Below, piece by piece: positions 18,641-28,088 of a DNA stretch of 64,000 nucleotides (its first letter is position 1; each line of letters opens with the position of its first letter). The DNA is from Stanieria sp. NIES-3757 (lineage in GTDB: Bacteria > Cyanobacteriota > Cyanobacteriia > Cyanobacteriales > Xenococcaceae), in the NCBI GenBank assembly GCA_002355455.1, contig AP017375.1, positions 3,038,001 through 3,102,000 on the forward strand. The letters run 5' to 3'. A model generated the notes under the pieces. The model was not told the DNA's origin and did not search any database. It was given only the letters and a program-made list of their open reading frames with translations. A program made the position numbers and the translations under genes.

Positions 18641-19582
18641 ATGAATAAAATACTTAGTTTAATAATAAGTGTAATTTTTACCTTTGGATTAATTTCTCCT
18701 GATAGTTTAGCCCAAGAAAAATCACCAATGATTGCAGGTACAAAAATAAGTCTAATACCACCACAAGGGTTTGTGCCTGGGATTCTTTTTCCTGGTTATC
18801 AGCAGGAAGAAACTAATAGTTCAATTGTCGTTACAGAAATTCCTGCACCTATTTCTGAGTTAACCCCTGGTTTAACCAATTCTGAAGAATTAGCAAAAAA
18901 GGGAATGGTATTATTGCAACAAGAACAAGTTACAGTAGATCGAAAAGATGCAATTTTACTGAAGGTTCAACAATCAGCTTATGGTATAGATTTTAATAAA
19001 TGGATTTTGTTATTAGGCAATCAAAATGAATCTGCTTTAGTAACCGCTACTTTTCCTCAAGAATTGGCATCAAATTATTCAGAAAGTTTAAAAAATAGTC
19101 TTTTGACAGTTCAATGGCATCAAACGCAAACTGCTGTTGCCACTGATGGTTTAAAATTTACTCTAGAAGAAACTGGAGATTTAAAACTGGCTCAAAGATT
19201 AGGTAATAGTTTAATTTACACTAAGAATGGAGTTTTCCCAGTTAAATCAATTAACGATCCTTTGTTTGTAGTTGCGCCTTCGGTTGCGCCTCAGTACCAA
19301 GAGTTAGAAGATTTTGCTCATCAGCGTTTGTTTAAAACCGATAATTTAACTGAAATTGAGATCGAAACTGGAAATAAAATTGTAATTAATAACCTTGATG
19401 GTTATGAAATTATTGCTGTAGGTAAAGATATTAGATTTAAAAATCCAGTAGCAATTTATCAAGTCATATTATCGGATCAAAATGCTTACTATTATTTAAT
19501 GCAAGGACAAGTTGATACTCGCTATAATTCTCAATATTTACCAATTTTTAAAAAGTTAGCTCGTTGTTTTCAAAGAAAATAA
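18641..19582 (+). CDS. Exported protein of unknown function between dndC and the DndD gene
   Basis: 313 residues from the ATG at 18641. A GTG at 18602 would add 13 residues ahead of the signal peptide and lies in a repetitive TGTTTATC tract, so it was not used. MNKILSLIISVIFTFGLISP is a signal peptide with likely cleavage after DSLA. The rest has an alpha/beta mix with no known domain, including KWILLLGNQNESALVTATFP and a C-terminal ILSDQNAYYYLMQGQ. An exported protein is out of place in a cytoplasmic DNA-modification operon, so it may be an unrelated gene inserted there. Confidence 0.7.
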   Translation: MNKILSLIISVIFTFGLISPDSLAQEKSPMIAGTKISLIPPQGFVPGILFPGYQQEETNSSIVVTEIPAPISELTPGLTNSEELAKKGMVLLQQEQVTVDRKDAILLKVQQSAYGIDFNKWILLLGNQNESALVTATFPQELASNYSESLKNSLLTVQWHQTQTAVATDGLKFTLEETGDLKLAQRLGNSLIYTKNGVFPVKSINDPLFVVAPSVAPQYQELEDFAHQRLFKTDNLTEIEIETGNKIVINNLDGYEIIAVGKDIRFKNPVAIYQVILSDQNAYYYLMQGQVDTRYNSQYLPIFKKLARCFQRK

Positions 19583-19610
19583 ATTTATTTTTACTTTAAT
19601 AAATATCATA

Positions 19611-21593
19611 ATGATTTTTACTGAATTAATTTTAGAAAATTTTGGAGTTTATGCAGGTCGTAATTTAATCGATCTAAGACCAAAAAATAATGATAGCCTC
19701 AGCCCAATTATTTTAATTGGGGGTATGAATGGTGGGGGAAAAACGACTTTAATCGATGCAATTAGATTAGCTTTATACGGACAAAGAGCGCAATGTTCGA
19801 CTAGAGGTAATTTAGGTTATGGTGATTTTTTAACTCAATCGGTAAATAGTCAAACTAGTTTAGGAAAAGTTACCCAAATTGAATTAAGTTTTGAACATAT
19901 TGTAGAAGATCGTTGGCAAGAATTTAAAATTATTCGTGCTTGGAATAAATATCCTCAAGATGGTAAAGACAGCTTAAGTATTATTGTTGAAGGTAATTAT
20001 GATAATGGTTTAGCCGAAATTTGGGATGAATATGTTGAAAATTTATTGCCTTTAGGTATTTCTAATCTATTTTTATTTGATGGTGAACAAGTCAAAGAAT
20101 TAGCTGAATTAGAAACACCACCCCAAACAGTAGTAGATGCGATTTCTACTTTGTTAGGTTTGGAATTGGCAGAAAAGTTATCAGTAGATTTAGAAGTTTT
20201 AGTTAGTAGAAAAAGAAAAGCTTTAGCTAATCAAGAGCAGTTAGCAACTTTGCAAGAGATTGAAGAGCAATTAAAGCAAAAAGAACAACAAAAAGAAGCG
20301 GTCAAACAACAGTTAAAAAATTTAGAAAAGCAATTAAAATGTGCTTACAAAGAAAAAGAAAAATCTTACAATAAATTTAGAAAAGAAGGTGGTAAAATTG
20401 CTGCTCAAAGAAGTCAGTTAGAAAATAAGATTAAAAAATCAACTGATGACGCAGAAAAAGAAAGAGAAAAGTTAAGAGAATTAGCTGCTGGCAGTTTACC
20501 TTTATTATTAATTTCACCTTTACTATCTGAAATTAAAACCCAAGGAGAACAAGAATTAAAAATTCAACAGTTTAAACAAGCTAAGAATATTTTAGATAAA
20601 CGCGATCGCAAGTTATTAAATTATTTAAATACAATTGCTTTACAACCTCAGTATATCGAGCAAATTAAATCTTTTATAGCAGAAGAAAATCAAGTTTTAG
20701 CTCTTTCTATTCAAGAACAAGGAACAAATTTACTCGGTATTGACGAAGATAATTTAAGATTGTTAACTACTTTAATTGAAGAACGTTTACCTCAGCAAAA
20801 AAAACAAGCCCAAGCAAGTTTAGAGCAATTAAAACAATTAGAATTAGAAATAGATAATACAGATAAACAGTTAGCGATCGCAGCTTCTCCTGAAGATTAT
20901 CAAAAATTAGATCGAGCCGTTCAAAATGCTCATAAAAAAGTTTGGGAATGTCAAGCAGAAATTGACCTAGTTAAAAATAATTATAATAATCTGGAAAGAG
21001 AAATTGAACTGATTAAAAAAGAACTAAAAAATTATAGTGAGACAATTATAGATCGTACCAACGATGAACATATAATTCAAGCAGCAGCTAAAGTACAACA
21101 AACCTTAGCATTATTTAAGGAAAGATTAATTCTCAAAAAACTCAACAAATTAGAAATTGAAGTAACAGAATGTTTTCGCTATTTACTCCATAAATCTAAT
21201 CTAGTTCATCGTGTAGCTATTGATAATGGAAGTTTTCGTTTGTCTCTCTACGATCCTAATGGTTTGCCTCTACCAAAACAACGTCTTTCCGCAGGAGAAA
21301 AACAATTACTCGCCGTTGCTTTTTTGTGGGGTTTAGCGAGAGTATCAGGCAAAAATTTACCAGTTGTTATTGATACTCCCTTGGGAAGATTAGATTCTTC
21401 TCATCGTCATAATTTAGTAGAAAGATATTTTCCCACTGCTTCCCATCAAGTTATTTTACTCTCAACCGATACAGAAATTGGCAAACAGGAAGTTCAACAA
21501 TTAAGGGAAAGTGATGCGATCGCGGTAGAATATTTACTCAAGTATGATTCTGAGCAACGTCAGACTACCTTGCAAACTGGCTATTTTTGGTGA
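19611..21593 (+). CDS. dndD: DNA sulfur modification protein DndD (SMC-like ATPase)
   Basis: 660 residues. The N-terminus MIFTELILENFGVYAGRNLI and Walker A GGMNGGGKT (37-45) match DndD proteins closely. Coiled coil covers about 190-500 without the cysteine cluster of the other ATPase. The signature-like segment is LSAGEKQLLAVAFLWGL and Walker B is PVVIDTPLGRLD. DndD is the ATPase partner of DndC in phosphorothioate insertion. It is 28 bases after the exported-protein gene and converges with a Uma2 gene. HIP1 sites occur inside it, so it is not a very recent import. Confidence 0.85.
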   Translation: MIFTELILENFGVYAGRNLIDLRPKNNDSLSPIILIGGMNGGGKTTLIDAIRLALYGQRAQCSTRGNLGYGDFLTQSVNSQTSLGKVTQIELSFEHIVEDRWQEFKIIRAWNKYPQDGKDSLSIIVEGNYDNGLAEIWDEYVENLLPLGISNLFLFDGEQVKELAELETPPQTVVDAISTLLGLELAEKLSVDLEVLVSRKRKALANQEQLATLQEIEEQLKQKEQQKEAVKQQLKNLEKQLKCAYKEKEKSYNKFRKEGGKIAAQRSQLENKIKKSTDDAEKEREKLRELAAGSLPLLLISPLLSEIKTQGEQELKIQQFKQAKNILDKRDRKLLNYLNTIALQPQYIEQIKSFIAEENQVLALSIQEQGTNLLGIDEDNLRLLTTLIEERLPQQKKQAQASLEQLKQLELEIDNTDKQLAIAASPEDYQKLDRAVQNAHKKVWECQAEIDLVKNNYNNLEREIELIKKELKNYSETIIDRTNDEHIIQAAAKVQQTLALFKERLILKKLNKLEIEVTECFRYLLHKSNLVHRVAIDNGSFRLSLYDPNGLPLPKQRLSAGEKQLLAVAFLWGLARVSGKNLPVVIDTPLGRLDSSHRHNLVERYFPTASHQVILLSTDTEIGKQEVQQLRESDAIAVEYLLKYDSEQRQTTLQTGYFW

Positions 21594-21610
21594 GTAATTA
21601 CTGCTAAAAC

Positions 21611-22177
21611 TTAGATAAATTTAAGACAAATCCAGGTAAATAAAGTATTTTCTCCCAATAAATTAGCAGGAAGTTGAACTATTTCCACCGCTTGATTCAA
21701 ACGATAAACGAACACTTGGTTATTTTGAGGATCAATTAACCAGCCTAGCAACAAACCACTATTTAAATATTCTTGCATTTTATCTTGTAAAGGTTGAAGA
21801 GCATCGCTTTGAGAACGCAATTCAATCACAAAATCAGGACAAATTGGAGGAAAACCCTTTTTTTCTTTGTCTGTTAAAGCATTCCAGCGATCATTTCTAA
21901 TCCAAGCTGCATCGGGAGAGCGATCGCCACCGTTTGGTAAACTAAAAATAGTTGAAGAACTAAAAACTATACCTAATTGTGTTTGACGATTCCAAAGATT
22001 GAGATCAGTAATTAAATCTGCTTCTCGCTGTCCACTTTCTCCTCCTACAGGTGGCATAATTACCAATTCTCCTTTAGCAGTACGTTCTAAATTCCAGTTT
22101 TGATTGACTTGACAAAGAATGTAAAACTGTTCGTCTGTCAATCCAACTTTGTCTAAATTTAAAATTACTGCTGTCAC
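21611..22177 (-). CDS. Uma2 family (DUF820) restriction-endonuclease-fold protein
   Basis: 188 residues of the cyanobacterial Uma2 family, a PD-(D/E)xK nuclease fold. Readable motifs are LVIMPPVGGESGQREADL, SPDAAWI and PDFVIELRSQSD, where the Asp and the Glu-x-x carry the metal site. The C-terminus has the usual LLGWLIDPQNNQVFVYR. Family members are abundant in cyanobacteria and uncharacterised for the most part. It converges with dndD across 17 bases; a functional link is not shown. Confidence 0.85.
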   Translation of the reverse strand: MTAVILNLDKVGLTDEQFYILCQVNQNWNLERTAKGELVIMPPVGGESGQREADLITDLNLWNRQTQLGIVFSSSTIFSLPNGGDRSPDAAWIRNDRWNALTDKEKKGFPPICPDFVIELRSQSDALQPLQDKMQEYLNSGLLLGWLIDPQNNQVFVYRLNQAVEIVQLPANLLGENTLFTWICLKFI

Positions 22178-22293
22178 TCTGCTTACCCTTAATTTTTAGT
22201 TTTCATGCTAAAAAATTAAAAATTTTTTGTTTTTATAGATCAAAATCAATTCAACTATTAATTTGTTACGCTTACGCCACTGTATCTATTTCT

Positions 22294-22530
22294 TTAACGA
22301 ATAGTCACGCTTAAAGTTAATCCTGTCATTCGCCAAGTTGTATAACATTGTTGAAATAATTCCTCACTAGCATTCTTTAAATCTCCATCAGCATCAACAA
22401 TTCCTCCCCGAATCAATTTTCCGCCATTAGTTTTTAAATTCAATCGCATCTCACCATTTTCTTCTCGATCTAAAATTAATTTTCCTCTGGCTAAAACTTG
22501 TCCTGCTCGACTAACAATTGCGCATTCCAT
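22294..22530 (-). CDS. Small conserved hypothetical protein
   Basis: 78 residues starting MECAIVSRAGQVLARGKLIL and rich in beta strands, without a signal peptide or metal motif. It looks like a short all-beta cyanobacterial protein. It is a stand-alone gene on the minus strand between the Uma2 gene and the GNAT gene. No function can be assigned. Confidence 0.6.
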   Translation of the reverse strand: MECAIVSRAGQVLARGKLILDREENGEMRLNLKTNGGKLIRGGIVDADGDLKNASEELFQQCYTTWRMTGLTLSVTIR

Positions 22531-22620
22531 AGTTTAATTTAAGAATATTATAAAATTATTTTGTTTATATATATTATCAATTATTGAATCTTGTCAGACG
22601 TTTTATGAAAATATTTTATT

Positions 22621-23103
22621 TCATTCAATTTTATAATTATTTTTTAAAGTTTTCTCCATATAATATTGCTTAAATTTACAACCATTATATAATCTTTCTT
22701 GCTCTCTAATGACAACAAATCCCTTTGCTTTAAAAAACGGCATAGCTGTAACACTTGCATTCAAGAATAATAAAGAAATTTGATTTTTTCTAGCTTCTAA
22801 TTCTATTTGTTTAATCAGTAAAGAACCAACGCCTTGACCTTGCCATTGATGATGCACATAAAAACAATCAATATATCCTGTTGGTTTAAAGTTAGTAAAT
22901 CCAACAATAATATGATTTGCTTCTACAACATAAACTAGATAATTACTAAAACGTTCCTGCCAAAACGATTCATCTTTAATTTCTCCAGCCCAGGCTGCAA
23001 TTTGTTTCTTGGTGTAATCTCGTGAATTAACTTGATGAACAGTATTATAAAATAAGCGAGAAATTTCAGATAAGTCTGATTTTTGATATTCTCTAACTAT
23101 CAT
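22621..23103 (-). CDS. GNAT family N-acetyltransferase
   Basis: 160 residues. The acetyl-CoA-binding motif is WQGQGVGSLLIKQIE, preceded by YIDCFYVHHQW, with a C-terminal FFKAKGFVV segment. The N-terminus MIVREYQKSDLSEISRLFYN is typical of small-molecule or ElaA/YafP-like GNATs. The substrate is unknown. It may be co-transcribed with the FemAB-like gene upstream (54-base gap). Confidence 0.8.
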   Translation of the reverse strand: MIVREYQKSDLSEISRLFYNTVHQVNSRDYTKKQIAAWAGEIKDESFWQERFSNYLVYVVEANHIIVGFTNFKPTGYIDCFYVHHQWQGQGVGSLLIKQIELEARKNQISLLFLNASVTAMPFFKAKGFVVIREQERLYNGCKFKQYYMEKTLKNNYKIE

Positions 23104-23156
23104 TATTGAGAATTAAAACAACTATTTTAAGTAGATTGGGTTTGAATTTGTAAATT

Positions 23157-24347
23157 CTAAAAATCAAAATTTATTTCTCTTTTAGTAAAAGGCAACTCAT
23201 GATTAATTGCATCTATTTCTTCCTGTTCCATTTGATTAATCTCATCAATATAATTACGTAAAATTTGATTCATCCTGCGATTATAAAAGCGATGTAAACT
23301 GTAATTAGGAGTGGCAGGAAAACCTCTTCTTTTCTTATGACTTCCTCCCGCACCAGGGTCAAACATGGTAATACCATTATCAATTGCCCATTCAATTGGT
23401 TTGTAATAACAAGCCTCAAAATGTAAACAATTATATTCCTCAAAACAACCCCAATAACGCCCGTATAAATTGTTGCCTTTAGTCAGACAAAAAGACATTC
23501 CTACAGGTTTTTTATCATCGCCTTCTTGATAAGCTGCAATTAAGACAACGCGATCGCTATAATTAGGATAAAGTTGTTCAAAAAATTTGCGAGTGAGATA
23601 TTTACTGCCCCAATAAAATTTATCGCAAGTACTACTATAAAAACGATAAATTAAAGGATATAAAGAACGAGGAATTTCTTCTCCTGTCAATACTTTCATT
23701 TCTAATCCAGCATTAACTACCGCTTTTCTCTCCCGTTTAATATTGCGACGCTGGTTAGCATTAAACATCTGAAGATAATCATCAAAACTCTTAAAATTTT
23801 GATTGCCCCAAATATAACTATGATGTAACCAACTACTAAAACCATAATTTTCCATTAATGTTCGCCAGTCAGGATCGACAAACAGAAAATTACAACTAGA
23901 AATTCGGTTGCGATCGCAAAAATGATCGATTGCTGCTACCATTAATTCAGTCAGTGCTTCTTCATCTTCTCCAGGCGCAATTAAAAATTTGTATCCAGTT
24001 GCAGGAGTAAAAGGAGTCATCCCTACCAACTTAGGATAATATTCAACTCCCAAACGATAAGACAAATCAGCCCATTGATGATCGAAAACAAATTCACCGT
24101 AACTATGGCTTTTAAGATAAAAAGGTGCAGCAGCAATTAATTGTCTATCTCGCCACACAGTCAGGTGACAAGATTGCCATCCCGTCCGAGGAATAGCACT
24201 ACCAGAAGTTTCTAGATTATTGAGCCATTCCCATTCCAAAAAAGGTGTGTTAAGCGGTAGAGCTAAAGCATCCCATTCTGCTTGAGGAATTTCAGCAAAG
24301 TGTGAGATCCAGGCAACAGAATATTCAGGTTTGATTTGTTCAACCAT
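23157..24347 (-). CDS. FemAB-like/GNAT protein (peptidogalycan biosynthesis family, DUF482)
   Basis: 396 residues of the DUF482-type family, related to FemAB peptidyl transferases. Readable motifs are TPFLEWEWLNNLE near residue 35, LSYRLGVEYYPKLVGMTPFTPATG and a C-terminal FDPGAGGSHKKRRGFPATP. It probably transfers an aminoacyl or acyl group; despite the family name no substrate is proven. No membrane segment. It is transcribed away from the GT2 gene across a 567-base gap. Confidence 0.8.
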   Translation of the reverse strand: MVEQIKPEYSVAWISHFAEIPQAEWDALALPLNTPFLEWEWLNNLETSGSAIPRTGWQSCHLTVWRDRQLIAAAPFYLKSHSYGEFVFDHQWADLSYRLGVEYYPKLVGMTPFTPATGYKFLIAPGEDEEALTELMVAAIDHFCDRNRISSCNFLFVDPDWRTLMENYGFSSWLHHSYIWGNQNFKSFDDYLQMFNANQRRNIKRERKAVVNAGLEMKVLTGEEIPRSLYPLIYRFYSSTCDKFYWGSKYLTRKFFEQLYPNYSDRVVLIAAYQEGDDKKPVGMSFCLTKGNNLYGRYWGCFEEYNCLHFEACYYKPIEWAIDNGITMFDPGAGGSHKKRRGFPATPNYSLHRFYNRRMNQILRNYIDEINQMEQEEIDAINHELPFTKREINFDF

Positions 24348-24914
24348 AACTACAGAAGAGGAAGATTACCAAGTTAATCTTAAGCCTAATCTAATCTTCC
24401 TTAATGTTGCAGTTACAACATCTCAAATTCATCAAAAATTCGGATAGGAAATTAATTTATTATTAATCAAAACAAAAAACATTTTTAAGTTGTGTAAGCA
24501 ATTATCTTCTTACCGAAATTTCTCCTTATCTCAAAAAAGATAAATATTAGATAAGTTATTTAAGTTACCATTTGTATTTTAATCAGCAGTAGGGAACTTT
24601 TATTAAAGTTTATCCGTCATCACTTTGATGCCGAATACTTTTGAAGATTCTTAATTAAGATTTTAAGCAATCAAACTATTTTTTCCTATATATATCTAAG
24701 CTGTTGCTAATCGAAATCTTTACCAGATAGCAATGGATTATTAGTTTGTAGTCTAAAAACATGAGGTGGTTACAAAAGTAAAAATATTAGTTAAATTATG
24801 TAAAGCACACTCAAAACACATTTATTTTTTTTGAAAATTAAATTTGTCTTTTTACAAGAAATTTACAGATACTTTGTAAGTTTATTTTTAAGAGCCTAAC
24901 TATAATTGAACTTT
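24348..24914. other. Long intergenic region upstream of the cellulose-synthase-like gene
   Basis: About 567 AT-rich bases without an ORF or recognisable RNA. I looked for a c-di-GMP riboswitch because the downstream product has a PilZ-like domain, and saw no supporting structure. It must contain divergent promoters. Confidence 0.5.
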
Positions 24915-27149
24915 ATGCAAACAGTTAAACCAGTATCATCATCTAGAGAGGATTTTCCTCTCTTTGTAACTCGTAACTCAGGCTTCCGCTTACATCAAGC
25001 GACCTTAGTTATACTTGTTATGATCGGTTTTTTTGCAGCAATTTCTCTTTCCTGGTTATTCGGTAATAGTCACGTCACCGAATTGTTTGCTAGTTTGCAG
25101 ATAGTTCAAGAAAATCCTCCAAGTTGGTTGATACCACCAGAGTTAGGTAATAAATATTATCTTTTAGTACCAACACTGGTACTGTTTTTTTTGGCGCAAG
25201 GGATCATGAGAGTGTCACCTACACCACAAACTTGGTCACGCCGAATAGTTGTTTCGATTTTATTGATTTTACTCGTTCGCTATTTATTATGGCGAGTTTT
25301 ATCTACCCTGAATCTTGCAGATCCTGTCAATGGAACTTTTAGTTTGCTGTTGTTGGTAATGGAATTACTAACTATATCCGGAGCAATTATTCAATTACTC
25401 TTGATGTTCTCAATTAAAAATCGTCATCGTGAAGCAAATCGATACAGCGAAGCAGTTGAACAAGGTAGTTACGCTCCCTCTGTAGACATTTTAATTCCTA
25501 CCTATAATGAACCTGACTTTATCTTGAAACGAACTATCGTTGGGTGTCAGGCTTTAGATTATCCTCACAAACAAATTTATCTCTTAGACGATACCAAAAG
25601 ATCGCAAATCAAACAATTAGCACAGGAATTAGGTTGTCACTACATCACTAGACCTGATAATTCTCATGCTAAAGCAGGAAATTTAAATCATGCCCTTGCC
25701 CAAACCCATAGCGAATTAGTTGTAGTTTTTGACGCTGATTTTATTCCCACTGCTAATTTTTTAAAACGCACAGTTGGATTTTTTCAAAATCAAAAAATCG
25801 GTTTAGTTCAAACTCCTCAAAGTTTTTATAATTGCGATCCTATTGCCAGAAATTTAGGCTTAGAAGATGTTTTAAATCCTGAAGAAGAAGTATTTTATCG
25901 TCAAGTAGAACCAATCAAAGATGGTGTTGGTAGTGTAGTTTGTGCCGGCACTTCTTTTATCGTTCGTCGTAGTGCATTAGAAGAGATTGGTTATTTTGTC
26001 ACTGACTCTGTTAGTGAAGACTACTTCACAGGTATTCGTTTAGCTGCCAAAGGCTACGAATTGGTTTATTTAGATGAAAAGTTAAGTGCAGGTTTAGCAG
26101 CAGAAAATATTTCGGCTCATATCGATCAAAGATTACGCTGGGCTAGAGGTACTTTACAAGCATTTTTTATCGAATCTAATCCTCTAACTATTCCAGGATT
26201 AACCTTCTGGCAAAGATTAGGTCATTTAGAAGGCTTATTACACTGGTTTACGCCTATACCTCGTTTATTTTTTCTATTTATCCCGATTATCTATATTTTC
26301 TTTGGCATCAATCCGATTCAGTTTAGTGTAAGAGAATTAGTTTATATTTTTCTGCCCTACTATATTATTCAGCTTTCAGTTTTTGCTTGGCTTAATCACA
26401 GATCTCGTTCGGCAATTCTGGCTGATTTATATTCTTTAGTTCAGTGTTTTCCTGTTTCTATTGCTATCGTTAAAATCATTCTGAGTCCTTTTGCTAGAGG
26501 GTTTAAAGTGACTCCCAAAGGATTAGCGTCAGACCGGTTTTATTTCAATTGGACTTTAGCTTTACCTTTAGTCGGATTATTAATTATCACTGGAATTAGT
26601 TTTGTTCTAGCTGTCTTAAATTTCTCGTCTCAATCCACTTTCAATCTCGGTTTATGGTGGAGTATTTATAATTTGGTGACTCTTAGTGTTGCTTTATTGA
26701 CTTTACTCGATATTCCCAAGCCTAGCTTTTACGAATGGTTTGCTTTAAATAAACCTGTTGCAATTAATTTTGATCAGAAAGACTTTTACTACGGAATAAC
26801 TAACAAATTATCTGAAGAAGGTGCAGAAATTGTTTTAGAAACAAATGCCGAATTACCTACCAAAATTAATTTAAAATTAATTGAAGAAGATTTACAATTT
26901 AATGGCTACATCACCCATAGTTATGTTCAAAATACAACAACTAGAATCAGAATTAAATTTAAGAATCTCAGTTTAAATCAACAAAAAAGTCTAATTAAAA
27001 TGCTTTATTGTCGTCCAGGACAATGGCGAAGAAAAAATAGTCCGGGGGAAATCAAATCTTTACTAATTATGTTAAAAGTTTTACTCAGACCCCTAACATT
27101 ATTACGTCATAAACGAGCTATAGCCTACTATCAAAATAAATTCATTTAA
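24915..27149 (+). CDS. Cellulose-synthase-like GT2 membrane glycosyltransferase with PilZ-like C-terminus
   Basis: 744 residues from the ATG at 24915; a TTG nine bases earlier is less likely. Hydrophobic helices flank a GT2 domain with the aspartates LLDDTK, VFDADF and SEDYF, and the QxxRW motif reads QRLRWARG. This matches processive beta-glucan synthases such as BcsA. The tail has a PilZ-like fold with NKLSEEGAEI as the second c-di-GMP motif, but the arginine motif RxxxR is not seen where expected (NKPVAINF). The protein should polymerise UDP-glucose and extrude the chain. A terminator follows. Confidence 0.85.
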   Translation: MQTVKPVSSSREDFPLFVTRNSGFRLHQATLVILVMIGFFAAISLSWLFGNSHVTELFASLQIVQENPPSWLIPPELGNKYYLLVPTLVLFFLAQGIMRVSPTPQTWSRRIVVSILLILLVRYLLWRVLSTLNLADPVNGTFSLLLLVMELLTISGAIIQLLLMFSIKNRHREANRYSEAVEQGSYAPSVDILIPTYNEPDFILKRTIVGCQALDYPHKQIYLLDDTKRSQIKQLAQELGCHYITRPDNSHAKAGNLNHALAQTHSELVVVFDADFIPTANFLKRTVGFFQNQKIGLVQTPQSFYNCDPIARNLGLEDVLNPEEEVFYRQVEPIKDGVGSVVCAGTSFIVRRSALEEIGYFVTDSVSEDYFTGIRLAAKGYELVYLDEKLSAGLAAENISAHIDQRLRWARGTLQAFFIESNPLTIPGLTFWQRLGHLEGLLHWFTPIPRLFFLFIPIIYIFFGINPIQFSVRELVYIFLPYYIIQLSVFAWLNHRSRSAILADLYSLVQCFPVSIAIVKIILSPFARGFKVTPKGLASDRFYFNWTLALPLVGLLIITGISFVLAVLNFSSQSTFNLGLWWSIYNLVTLSVALLTLLDIPKPSFYEWFALNKPVAINFDQKDFYYGITNKLSEEGAEIVLETNAELPTKINLKLIEEDLQFNGYITHSYVQNTTTRIRIKFKNLSLNQQKSLIKMLYCRPGQWRRKNSPGEIKSLLIMLKVLLRPLTLLRHKRAIAYYQNKFI

Positions 27150-27167
27150 TTTAAATTAGCTAACTAA

Positions 27168-27198
27168 TTGCCTGAGATTAATTTAGGCGATTTTTTTT
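27168..27198 (+). terminator. Rho-independent terminator of the GT2 gene
   Basis: TTGCCT (27168-27173) pairs with AGGCGA (27185-27190), one T-G pair, and eight U residues follow (27191-27198). It lies 18 bases past the stop codon. Confidence 0.75.
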
Positions 27199-27261
27199 AT
27201 TGATCAACTGCTCGATAAATTGTTTTGGGTGACACTTTTCTTGGTCTTGTACGTCTTTAAG

Positions 27262-27305
27262 TTTGATAACTTTGCTACAGTCAATAAAATAGTAAAGTTA
27301 TCAAA
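27262..27305. promoter_or_regulatory. Perfect 12-bp inverted repeat upstream of the DUF2808 gene
   Basis: TTTGATAACTTT (27262-27273) is exactly complementary to AAAGTTATCAAA (27294-27305), with a 20-base loop that adds CTA/TAG pairing. No U-tract follows on either strand, so it is not an intrinsic terminator. It lies 74 bases before the next start codon and could be an operator or mRNA structure. Confidence 0.55.
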
Positions 27306-27379
27306 GTGAACTCAAGCCTCACCTCAAACAGGTGACCTACTGTTCACCCATGACTAAATTATAATTTTTGGACAATCCT

Positions 27380-27916
27380 ATGATTTTTAAAAGATTATCT
27401 TATCGAAGTTTATTAACTACCGTAGCTTTGCTGAGTTGTTCTTTTGGTTTTTTGCCAATTGTTACCTATGCTCAAAGTAACTCAGGTTTAACTATTTTTA
27501 GCGGAGTAGAAAGAGAAAATATTCTGGATTATCATTTGGATTTTGGTGGTAATGCTGGTTCTTTTGACCGTTATCGTTTACGTGTTCCGGGTAAGAAACT
27601 GATGCAGGGTGTCTCTAAGTTTTTTATTTCTTACCCTGATTACTATAAAGGAAAATTTGATACCGACAAAATTGAAGTTAGAGTTAAAGGAAAATCTCTT
27701 CCAATTAGAGAAGTAATTTGGGATAAAGAAAGTTATCTGATCGAAATCGATCTTGAACAACCACTTAAAGAAAGTAATAAGGTAGAAATTGTCTTTTCTA
27801 ATGTTAAAAATCCTCGGTTTGGTGGTACATTTTACTTTCAATGCCAAATTTTACCCGCTGCAGATTTACCAATTCGTCAACACTTAGGTACTTGGATTTT
27901 AAGTATCAATCCTTAA
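27380..27916 (+). CDS. Exported DUF2808 protein
   Basis: 178 residues from the ATG at 27380; an upstream TTG gives four spurious residues. A signal peptide ends in TYAQ near residue 32. The mature part contains FDRYRLRVPGKKLMQGVSKF and ISYPDYYKGKFD, hallmarks of the cyanobacterial DUF2808 family, which is extracytoplasmic and of unknown function. Its place behind a beta-glucan synthase suggests a cell-surface role, but a terminator and an inverted repeat separate the two genes. Confidence 0.8.
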   Translation: MIFKRLSYRSLLTTVALLSCSFGFLPIVTYAQSNSGLTIFSGVERENILDYHLDFGGNAGSFDRYRLRVPGKKLMQGVSKFFISYPDYYKGKFDTDKIEVRVKGKSLPIREVIWDKESYLIEIDLEQPLKESNKVEIVFSNVKNPRFGGTFYFQCQILPAADLPIRQHLGTWILSINP

Positions 27917-28088
27917 ATTAATTATTGAGTGACAGCCAAAGGTAGGAGAATTGTTTTAATCCTCAAAATCTCGACAGGCTAGTAAAAACAATTTATTAAG
28001 TGGCTTTACTCTTGGCTATTTGAATGTAGTACAATTAGAGATTGTGGCTTTTTATTTGTAGCTTAATTCAAGAAGGAGAAAATAATCA

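Noticed and set aside
12229-21593. BREX or Druantia system instead of Dnd
   Set aside because: No BrxX methyltransferase, PglZ phosphatase or Druantia-type giant helicase is present, and DndC is clear.
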